Notes under the pieces: model-generated
What the model was told of the DNA's origin: nothing
The model's database searches: none
Seen by the model: the letters and a program-made list of their open reading frames with translations, nothing else
Shown here: in pieces, positions 8,599-15,267 of the stretch
Layout of the letters: each line of letters opens with the position of its first letter
Position numbering within the stretch: position 1 is the stretch's first letter
DNA from: Actinomycetes bacterium
GTDB lineage: Bacteria > Actinomycetota > CADDZG01 > JAHWKV01
Assembly: GCA_029263035.1 (NCBI GenBank)
Contig: JAJCYF010000127.1
Span: forward strand, 1 to 16,013
Direction of reading: 5' to 3'
Length of the DNA stretch: 16,013 nucleotides
Program-made: the position numbers and the translations under genes

Positions 8599-11500
8599 AG
8601 GTAGTCGCCTGATCAAGAGTCGTATTGGTTACCACTTCTACAGCTCCTACCCCGAACTCGAAGCTAGATGTGATACTCGGTGCGAGCTTGCTCAAGGCTG
8701 ATTTCGATATGCCATAGCCTCCAGCCAGCGCGGCTCCGGAAATAACTAATTGACTAACCCTGGTTTTGCAGTTCCCAGCGTTCCTTTTTCCGCCGTAGCA
8801 ATCTCGGTATACAGCCACTACAGCAGGCACCAGTGAAGCGACTCCGAGGAGGACGGCTAACGTCCCACAGGGAACGCATCCCATGAAAAACATGTATCGC
8901 AGGGCGCTGGACGCAATTCCCGCGAATGTCCCTACTGCATTCCACCAGGCTAAGCCAGTGCCATCTATGTAGTTCACCGGGTTCCCACCAGCATACAAAT
9001 AGCTGTTGGCGTCTTGCCCGGAAGGATCCCGCTGGGTCCAGCGGCCGATGCTCGGGTCGTAGTAGCGCTCGCCGAACTTCACGTAACCGCTGAAGGCGTC
9101 CCTGAAGCCTCCGGCGAACTGCCAGGGGTTCGCGACCGCCTCCACAGTTCCGGCAAGCCGGTTGCCGTAGGGATCGTAGGCATACCGGTTCACCGCATTA
9201 CCCCCCGCATCGGTCAGGGCTACAACCGACCCGAGCCGGTCGAACAGGTAGTAATGGGCCACGGTTCCGGTGCGCTGGCCGATCAGCCCTCCGCCCGGAT
9301 CCCGGACGTAGAAGGTGGTGGGCGAGAGCAGTCCGGCCGAGCTGGATGCAAGCCCGAGCGGGCTGTTGGTGAAGGTCGAGCCGGCGGCGCTGGTCCGCTC
9401 TGCCTGGCCTTCGTTCAGGTATCCCATGGTGGAGGTCGGGGGCAGCAGGCCTCCCGGCGTGTACGAGGTGTTCTGATCCTTGGGGTTGTAGGTCAGCACC
9501 CGCCCGTCGCTTTGGCCGGTCAGATTTCCATTGAGGTCGTAGCTGAAGGTGGTCGCCCCCGCCGGAGCCGAACCGCACGCCGCCTGGGTTGCAGCGTGGT
9601 GGCACAGCTGGTCGGCTGCGTTCACCGCATAGTGGGTGATGGTCCCGTTGACGGTCTGGGTGGTGCGGTTGCTGTTTCCGTCATAGCTATATAAGAAGCT
9701 GCCGGTCGGCCCTATCGCCTCTTTCAGTCGGTCAACCTCGTCATATTTGTAGCTGGTGATCCCCGCCGGTTCGGTCAGCTTGAACACCAGGGAGGTCTGC
9801 TGCCCGCCCGCCGGCAGGTCCGGGTTGTTGTAGTCGTAGCCCAAGCTGGTGAGCACGGTTCCGTCGGCCTTTTTGCCGACAATCGAGGTCGCCTTGCCGT
9901 CGTCGTCGTAGACCGTGGCCTGGGTAACCCCGTTGGGGTAGGTGATCAGATTGGGCCGGTAGGCCAGGTCATACCCGTAGCTGGTCTGCGGGGCACCGGT
10001 CCCGGGCTCTTTGACCCAGTTCAGCCGATTGACCGCATCATAGTCATAGCTCACCGTTCCCGAGGGGTCGGTCATGCTCAGCAGATTGCCGACACCGTCG
10101 TAGGTCGAGGTGAAGGTTGCTCCGCCCGCCGTCTTGGTCTTCTGGCGGTTGAGGGCGTCATAGGTGTAGGTCGTGATGTTGACGGGGTCGAGCAGTCCTG
10201 GGCCGGTGTGGTCCGCCCGGCTGGTCAACCTTCCCCCATCATCAAAGACGTTAACGACGTAGGAACCTCCGCTGAACTCGGTCTTGGTTACCCGGTCGAG
10301 GGCGTCGTAGGTGAAGGTGGTGGTCTGGTTCTTGGCGTCGGTGACCGTCTTGACCCGGCTGAGGGTGTCGTAGGTGAAGGTTTTGCTGTCCACTCCCAGC
10401 GGGGCGTTGATCTTCTGCAGATCCCAGTTCGGGAAGTAGTCAAAGGTAGTGAGATTGTCCATCCCGTCCTTAGTGCTCAGGATTGTGCCGTTGGGGTTGT
10501 ACTCGGGGTCAACCTCGTTGTTGATCGCCAGCTGGTTTTGCTGCAGGTCGAGGTTTCCGGGAGTGTCGTAGGTCAGGCTCACCGATCTGCCCTGGGCATT
10601 GGTCCCCTTGGTCGGGTAGTGAGGATGGGAGGTGTTCAAAAACTCCGACGACTGGGTCATCGTCGAGGGAAAGTCAACCGACATCAGATTGCCGGCGGCG
10701 TAGGTGGAGGTCGTCGTCTTGCCGGCCTGATCCGTCTGGTCCTTGACAAAGCCGTCGGGCCAGTAGCTCTTGCTAACCGTCTTGCCCAGGGCGTCCAAAA
10801 CCTCGGTCACCCGGCCCAGCTTGTCGTGGGTGTAGACGGTCGGGGCGGTTTCTTTCGGGTTGGGGCTGGTGACCTTGGTCTTTCCGGCAACGCTGTAGTC
10901 GAAGGTCCAGGTCGGCCCGGTGCCCGCCATCGCATCGGTCACCCGGACCACGCTGGTCAGCCGGTGGCTGAGATCGATAATTGGGGTTCCCGTGTTATGA
11001 GCCGCGTGGGCATCCATCGCCGAGACATAGGTGAAACGTGTCTGGTTGCCGTTTGGATCGGTGATCTTGGTCAGCGGGGAAAGGTTGCCCGTCCCGGGCT
11101 GCAGATACTCATAGCGGGTGATCTTGCCCGCCGGGTCGGTGTAGCTAGCGAGGCTGGGCGTGGCGGCATCGGCGGTGTATCCGTAAAGAGACTCCCGGCC
11201 CGCAGGATCGGTCACTTTCGTTACATAGCCGGAGCCGGCGGCGCGAGTGAAGGTGGTCACCCGGCCGCGGGTGTCGGACATTGAGGTCAGCAGCCATTCC
11301 GCCAGCCCGGCATTGTACGTGTAATTGTAGGTGATCTGGTTGCCGTTTCGGTCGGCGACCCACGCCACGTATCCGCCGGCCGCGAACCCGTACTGCATAC
11401 CGCTGTCGTGCAGGGTGACCACGACCGCTCCGTCGGTCATCCTCACCGCGCTGCCCCGATAACCCTGGGGCGAGGTGTAAAGGTGGGTGCCGTCGCCGTT

Positions 11501-13543
11501 GGGGTTCGGCCTGCGGTCGGTGAACAGCAGCGACTGCTGGGGGCCGCCCACCCACCACAGCTCCCCGTTGACCGTCTCGTACACGCGCTCACGCCCACCC
11601 GGCCACATCATCCAGTTGAGGCCAAAGCTGGTTTTAAGCATGACTCTGGAGTCGTAGCTGCGGCTGATGGTGGCGTCCAGGCCGGCGATGCCGGAGATCC
11701 CGACATCGGATCCGGTGAGCTTTAGGCTTCCGCTCACAACGTTGACCATTGCCTGCTGGCCCTCTCCGATTCCAAACGACTGGAAGGTGTACGGGTCGTG
11801 CAGGCCGAGCTTGGGCAGCCATGAGATCGAGAACGCAGCGTTGGCCGGATTGAAGAAGATCGGCGGCGCTGCCTCCGCTTCGTTGACGTACCTGACCATC
11901 GCACCGTTGTAGGGCCGGTCGCCGCTCACCCACGCTCTGACCATCGACAGGATCGACCACTTGCGCGAGCCCACCGGCCCGGTGATGTTCGCCAGGACAG
12001 TCTCGGGCTGGGCGGCGGTGTCGCCCCCGGCGACGCCCCAGGCGACACCGGTCTTGCGGTTGTTCCACGTCGCCTGGGTTGCGGCCCACTCGGAGGTGAT
12101 CTCATAGGCGCCCACCGGCTTTGCTGCCTGGCCGGTGCTGTCGTACATGGTGTTCAAAAACATTGAGGCTGCGGTGATATCCACGGGCTCCTTGAAAAAG
12201 TTCGCCATGTCGGGGATCGGCTTGCCCAGGACCCGGTAGGGGGTCGGCGCCCCGTAGACAGCGGTGTAGGGGTAGTTGTCCAGAACCGCGTCTGCCGCGG
12301 CGGAGGTAACCATCGTGTAATCGGAGGAGCCGGTCAAAAGGCTGGGGTCGATGGTCAAGGGAAATTTTCGGCTCGGGTCCTTTGCCCAGGGCTCGCTAAG
12401 AGAAAGACGGACCACCAGTTGGTCGGCATCGGGGACAATCTCGAGCTTGACGTCACTGGTTACGCCCTGGCCCGGGTCGCTGCCGGGGAAGGTGGCATCG
12501 TGGGCAAAGGGCGCAGAGAACTGACCCCACACCTCGCCAGTTTTTTTGACAAACGCGATACCGCCGGCCGGAGTTGGCTCGGCCTTCAGCCCAGAGCTCA
12601 TCTTGACGACAAATTCGAAGGTGAGGGGGGCATCGGGGCCTGCGAGGATCAATTCTTCTTTCAACCCCTGGGTCATCGAGGTGTAAACGGCGTCTACCCC
12701 CTTGTACGCGCCCGAGTATGTGGCCGTCTCATCCTTAATCCGGACCGCCGAACTTGAGGGAGCCTCCAGCCTGCGTTCCGGCGCCACCGGGGCTGCGGGG
12801 GTGGGACTAGGCGTTGGAGCCGGGGTCGGGCTAGAGGGGGGCGTTGAGGTTGGCTCCGGCGAGGTGGGCGTCAAGGTGGGCTCCGGCGAGGCCGCAATAC
12901 CTTCGGGAACAACGCCGGTTTCGGCACCGTCTTCGGCAGGAACCGATGGAGCCGGCTCGGTCGGCGGCTGCACTTTCGGCTCAGCCGGCACGGCTTCAAC
13001 GCCCGGGGTCAGGGCAGCGCCTTTGGGAGAGAACTCTACAAATTGTCCCTTGGACTCCACTCGGGCTGGACCCGCTGCCAGGTCGCGTGGCAGCGAGATA
13101 TTAATCTCGTTTGCCCGGTTGCGGACCGGGGCATTGCCGCTCTCATTCACAACCAGGCGGTTGTCGATCGGTTGCCATTTGCCATCGAGGTCTTTGAAGT
13201 TTACCGGCTGCTGGAAGAACTCGGTCACCATGTGACCATCCTCGGTTGAAGAGGTCTTGGAGTTCTCGGTTCGTCGTTCGACTACCTCCTCGAGCCCATC
13301 CGAGGATGCAGGATCCAAAATTTTGGGGCCTTTGCCCGCGCTGGCGGGAATGGGGCCTCCAACCGGAGTGCGATTTATCCTGCCGGGTTCGAATTTTACC
13401 GGGGCCACGGAGACGGCTTGTTTCTGTGATGTAACCGCCGAGGCGTGGCTTGGGACGGCCACCAACCCGACGAGTAGCAAAAACGCTACGAGGCTACCGA
13501 ACCACCTAATCGTTAGACGTTGGCTTAAAGAATCGCTCCGCAT
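8597..13543 (-). CDS. Secreted YD-repeat (RHS/WapA-like) protein with distinct C-terminal tip
   Basis: This 1648-residue protein looks like a WapA-type secreted polymorphic protein. A Sec signal peptide (1-36, hydrophobic core 18-30) ends at AxA (Ala34-Ser-Ala36, then Val37). Residues about 92-155 (TEFFQQPVNF, GKWQPIDNRL) match the N-terminal region typical of Gram-positive WapA-like proteins. A Pro/Thr/Ser linker spans about 185-262. Residues about 405-575 (YDSTG, WAATQATWNNR, AWVSGDRPYNGAMVRY) look like a DNRLRE domain. GLDATISRSYDSR (621-633) opens the barrel region. YD repeats run from about 735 to 1430 (ITYNYTYN, TFTYDALDRVT, TYTYDALNRQK, SYDYDAVNRLN). The RHS-associated core is YYLFDRLGSVVALTDAGG through RYYDPSIGRWTQRDPSG and NPVNYIDGTGL (about 1430-1531). 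No known enzyme domain is visible in the remaining 117-residue tip. ATG 13543 has GGGAGG (13554-13549) 5 bases upstream. It may act in contact-dependent competition, but this is not shown. Confidence 0.9.
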   Translation of the reverse strand: MRSDSLSQRLTIRWFGSLVAFLLLVGLVAVPSHASAVTSQKQAVSVAPVKFEPGRINRTPVGGPIPASAGKGPKILDPASSDGLEEVVERRTENSKTSSTEDGHMVTEFFQQPVNFKDLDGKWQPIDNRLVVNESGNAPVRNRANEINISLPRDLAAGPARVESKGQFVEFSPKGAALTPGVEAVPAEPKVQPPTEPAPSVPAEDGAETGVVPEGIAASPEPTLTPTSPEPTSTPPSSPTPAPTPSPTPAAPVAPERRLEAPSSSAVRIKDETATYSGAYKGVDAVYTSMTQGLKEELILAGPDAPLTFEFVVKMSSGLKAEPTPAGGIAFVKKTGEVWGQFSAPFAHDATFPGSDPGQGVTSDVKLEIVPDADQLVVRLSLSEPWAKDPSRKFPLTIDPSLLTGSSDYTMVTSAAADAVLDNYPYTAVYGAPTPYRVLGKPIPDMANFFKEPVDITAASMFLNTMYDSTGQAAKPVGAYEITSEWAATQATWNNRKTGVAWGVAGGDTAAQPETVLANITGPVGSRKWSILSMVRAWVSGDRPYNGAMVRYVNEAEAAPPIFFNPANAAFSISWLPKLGLHDPYTFQSFGIGEGQQAMVNVVSGSLKLTGSDVGISGIAGLDATISRSYDSRVMLKTSFGLNWMMWPGGRERVYETVNGELWWVGGPQQSLLFTDRRPNPNGDGTHLYTSPQGYRGSAVRMTDGAVVVTLHDSGMQYGFAAGGYVAWVADRNGNQITYNYTYNAGLAEWLLTSMSDTRGRVTTFTRAAGSGYVTKVTDPAGRESLYGYTADAATPSLASYTDPAGKITRYEYLQPGTGNLSPLTKITDPNGNQTRFTYVSAMDAHAAHNTGTPIIDLSHRLTSVVRVTDAMAGTGPTWTFDYSVAGKTKVTSPNPKETAPTVYTHDKLGRVTEVLDALGKTVSKSYWPDGFVKDQTDQAGKTTTSTYAAGNLMSVDFPSTMTQSSEFLNTSHPHYPTKGTNAQGRSVSLTYDTPGNLDLQQNQLAINNEVDPEYNPNGTILSTKDGMDNLTTFDYFPNWDLQKINAPLGVDSKTFTYDTLSRVKTVTDAKNQTTTFTYDALDRVTKTEFSGGSYVVNVFDDGGRLTSRADHTGPGLLDPVNITTYTYDALNRQKTKTAGGATFTSTYDGVGNLLSMTDPSGTVSYDYDAVNRLNWVKEPGTGAPQTSYGYDLAYRPNLITYPNGVTQATVYDDDGKATSIVGKKADGTVLTSLGYDYNNPDLPAGGQQTSLVFKLTEPAGITSYKYDEVDRLKEAIGPTGSFLYSYDGNSNRTTQTVNGTITHYAVNAADQLCHHAATQAACGSAPAGATTFSYDLNGNLTGQSDGRVLTYNPKDQNTSYTPGGLLPPTSTMGYLNEGQAERTSAAGSTFTNSPLGLASSSAGLLSPTTFYVRDPGGGLIGQRTGTVAHYYLFDRLGSVVALTDAGGNAVNRYAYDPYGNRLAGTVEAVANPWQFAGGFRDAFSGYVKFGERYYDPSIGRWTQRDPSGQDANSYLYAGGNPVNYIDGTGLAWWNAVGTFAGIASSALRYMFFMGCVPCGTLAVLLGVASLVPAVVAVYRDCYGGKRNAGNCKTRVSQLVISGAALAGGYGISKSALSKLAPSITSSFEFGVGAVEVVTNTTLDQATT
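8600..8950 (-). other. Variable C-terminal tip of the YD-repeat protein (residues 1532-1648)
   Basis: After the core-ending IDGTGL the protein changes character. There are hydrophobic stretches at about 1532-1550, 1551-1579 and 1597-1613, four of the six cysteines of the whole protein (C1556-x-x-C1559, C1582, C1592), a Lys/Arg patch GGKRNAG between them, and a Ser/Thr-rich end. In RHS and WapA proteins the segment after the core is the exchangeable effector. I recognise no nuclease, deaminase or ADP-ribosyl-transferase motif here. The hydrophobic character would fit membrane insertion or a helical domain crossing the envelope, but it may also be a non-toxic tail. Confidence 0.55.
12847..12891 (-). 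repeat. Imperfect 27-bp-period repeat in the Pro/Thr/Ser linker
   Basis: Two 18-base copies, 12847-12864 and 12874-12891, differ at one base and are spaced 27 bases apart. They encode SPEPTLTPT followed by SPEPTSTPP in the YD-repeat protein. It is a nine-residue tandem motif in a flexible, low-complexity linker and probably varies in length between strains. Confidence 0.6.
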
Positions 13544-14113
13544 ATTGGCCTCCCGCCGGTAGGGCAGAGGTCCTTTATGCCTCGCCGCTTAGGTATCGGC
13601 AGAACTTGCCAATAACGAAAGGAAATACTTGAAATAGTTGCCACGACTCATCGGATTCGAGTCCCGCTTAAACCGAGCGGATTGGTCGTTTCAGGCGGAG
13701 CCTTTCGCAAAGACCTCAAATGACTTCGTTTTAAACCGCTTGTAGGTTGGGACGCACCCGAGTTGGCCACCTTGTCGGGAGTCGGCGCGATATCCGCCGC
13801 ACCCCCGAGCTACGTTGAGCGACGATTGGCATGGGGGAAGGCAACCAAAGAGATCCGCCGCGCCTCAAGCGTTACGTCAGCCGCCAGATCTTCCGCAACC
13901 TCAACGGCGCCGATCACCCAGATCAAGCGATCCTGCCAGCGGCTGACGCCACATAGAAGCATCCTTGGAAGTATTGGTCGTTGGGTGCGCCACCTTTTAC
14001 GAACCGTAGAACATATCGGTTGCTACAGTAACGGCCCATCGCCCTGTCGTCCGCGTCGCAGCAGTTTCGCATCCGACGGGTTTCGACTTACAAAGGTTGG
14101 GAAACGCCGTGCA
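13544..14113. other. Non-coding divergent region between the YD-repeat gene and brkB-like gene
   Basis: This 570-base stretch holds no coding region that I can support. The 13560-13740 part is about 50% GC, lower than the surrounding genes, and must contain the promoter of the YD-repeat gene on the minus strand, although no clean -35/-10 pair stands out. A frame open from 13763 into the brkB-like gene encodes a Ser/Arg-rich stretch with no family features and is treated as accidental. A short imperfect inverted repeat, TCGGCA-5 nt-TGCCAA, lies at 13596-13612. A possible extended -10 lies at 14021-14029. Confidence 0.5.
14021..14029 (+). promoter_or_regulatory. Possible extended -10 promoter element for the brkB-like gene
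   Basis: TGC followed by TACAGT fits the TGnTAnnnT extended -10 pattern and lies about 85 bases before the ATG at 14114. There is no recognisable -35 at the matching distance. This is weak evidence by eye. Confidence 0.22.
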
Positions 14114-15082
14114 ATGACCCTGGACGAAAGCAAGACCCTGGGAACGGCCGGAAGCGACAAAGCGCCCGAGTCCGGCGGCTGGTGGCGGGAAACCGCATTG
14201 CCGGTCGCGCGCGGCATGGTGACGAGCTGGAGGGAGGACAGGGTCACCGGCCTGGCGGCGGAGATCGCCTTTTTCACCGTCCTCTCCCTGGTCCCCGCCG
14301 CCCTCGCACTGATCGCCGCTTTGGGATCACTGGAGTTCATCGTCGGCAGGGAGCTGGCCTCCCGGGCAGAGAGCGAGATCCTCAGTTTCCTTTCAGGAGT
14401 CCTGACCGAGCGGGCGGACGAGATGATGGCGTCGGTGGAAGAAGTCTTCACCGGGGACAACACCGGGCTGGTCAGCTTCGCTACCGTTGGAGCCCTCTGG
14501 GTGCTCTCCCGCGCCATCATGGCGACGATACGGGCGCTCGACGTCGCCTACGGGCTTCCGCAGCAGATCTCCTGGATCAAAACCAGGTTGAAGGCCGTTC
14601 TGCTTGCAATCGGAACCATCGTGATGATCAGCCTGATGCTGGCGGTAGTGGTCGTCGGGCCGTTTCTGGGAGTAGGCGAGGCAATCGCCGACCGCGCCGG
14701 ACTGCCCGAGGAAGCGGTGCGGATCTTCCTGCTGGCGCGCTTTCCCCTGGCCTTCGTGTTGCTGACCGCCTGGATTCTGATGATCTACAGGTATGGTCCA
14801 AATCACCACCGGCCGTGGAGCTGGGAACGCCCGGGAGCAATCCTCGCGGCAACCTTGTGGTTGGTCGCTTCGGTGGGCTTCAGCCTGTATCTGGACATCG
14901 CGGGCCGAACCAACCAGGTCTTCGGGGTGCTGGGCGGTGCTCTGACCCTGATGTTGTGGCTATTTCTGCTGGGCCTCGCGCTTTTGTTGGGGGCCCAGCT
15001 CAACCGCCAGGTGGACAGGCTGCGGGAACGTCCTCGAATGCCCGAAGAAGCCGGCGACAACCCGCACCCGGCGCCCGCATAG
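14114..15082 (+). CDS. YihY/BrkB-family integral membrane protein
   Basis: The 322-residue product belongs to the YihY/virulence factor BrkB family. These are inner-membrane proteins once annotated as ribonuclease BN; their role is not settled. A short charged N-terminus (1-47) precedes about six hydrophobic segments near 48-70, 117-136, 160-186, 206-226, 240-260 and 270-296. Family signatures are GLAAEIAFFTVLSLVPA in the first helix, ALDVAYG (141-147), the IYRYGPN motif (224-230) and the terminal GAQLNRQ (294-300). The tail is polar and Pro-rich. ATG 14114 is chosen because the preceding 117 open codons encode unpatterned Ser/Arg-rich sequence. The ribosome binding site is poor (AAAGG 17 bases away). 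It appears monocistronic, with a terminator 15 bases after the stop. Confidence 0.9.
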   Translation: MTLDESKTLGTAGSDKAPESGGWWRETALPVARGMVTSWREDRVTGLAAEIAFFTVLSLVPAALALIAALGSLEFIVGRELASRAESEILSFLSGVLTERADEMMASVEEVFTGDNTGLVSFATVGALWVLSRAIMATIRALDVAYGLPQQISWIKTRLKAVLLAIGTIVMISLMLAVVVVGPFLGVGEAIADRAGLPEEAVRIFLLARFPLAFVLLTAWILMIYRYGPNHHRPWSWERPGAILAATLWLVASVGFSLYLDIAGRTNQVFGVLGGALTLMLWLFLLGLALLLGAQLNRQVDRLRERPRMPEEAGDNPHPAPA

Positions 15083-15096
15083 TTCGATCGGTAGGA

Positions 15097-15119
15097 GCCG
15101 GAGAAATCCGGCCCCTTTT
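15097..15119 (+). terminator. Intrinsic terminator after the brkB-like gene
   Basis: A perfect 6-bp stem GCCGGA / TCCGGC closes a GAAA tetraloop (15103-15106) and is followed by CCCTTTT. It begins 15 bases after the BrkB stop codon. The T-run is short, so termination may be incomplete. Confidence 0.6.
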
Positions 15120-15267
15120 GCGTTTAGGCGCTACCTTTCCTCAAACGCGCTTAACCATCGGGGAAACATGCCGATGACCTGGGAGGCCAATTCCTAGGGC
15201 TCTGCTTTTTGCGCCGGACAACTAGCTGATCGATCCGCACGAAGGTGCCATCACTGGAGGCAAGGCT

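Larger units (their letters stand above)
8205..9010. other. Lower-GC segment covering RHS tip, small membrane gene and spacer
   Basis: Hand counts of 60-base lines give about 52-53% GC for 8221-8940 (one line at 38%) and 52% for 8941-9000. Nearby values are 70% for 8101-8160, 58% for 8161-8220 and 68% for 9001-9060. The right step falls inside the conserved end of the RHS core, and the left step falls just upstream of ilvA. The non-coding spacer 8085-8320 holds no gene that I can support; an A-rich run (8300-8306) lacks a convincing terminator stem. Confidence 0.5.

Noticed and set aside
10208..11284. Plus-strand open frame (358 codons) inside the YD-repeat gene
   Set aside because: It is antisense to well-formed YD repeats, and the Gly/Val-rich product looks like the complement of repeated Tyr-Asp codons.
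13646..13672. GGATTCGAGTCCCGC, resembling a tRNA T-arm and so a possible integration site remnant
   Set aside because: The stem has mismatches (including the invariant closing pair), and no acceptor stem, anticodon arm or matching repeat elsewhere in the window was found.
13763..14113. N-terminal extension of the brkB-like gene to ATG 13763
   Set aside because: The 117 extra residues are Ser/Arg-rich and unstructured, family members begin close to the first helix, and the stretch overlaps the expected promoter region.
14182..15177. Second plus-strand frame (331 codons) within the brkB-like gene
   Set aside because: It is an Arg/Gly/Pro-rich out-of-frame reading of a gene whose in-frame product has six helices and family motifs.
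15147..15185. CGCTTAAC and GGGGAAAC ahead of the thermonuclease gene, reminiscent of parts of the c-di-AMP (ydaO) riboswitch
   Set aside because: The remaining conserved blocks, including the closing 3' strand and the CCGTCAGCTAACC-like segment, are not present, so the match is probably chance.
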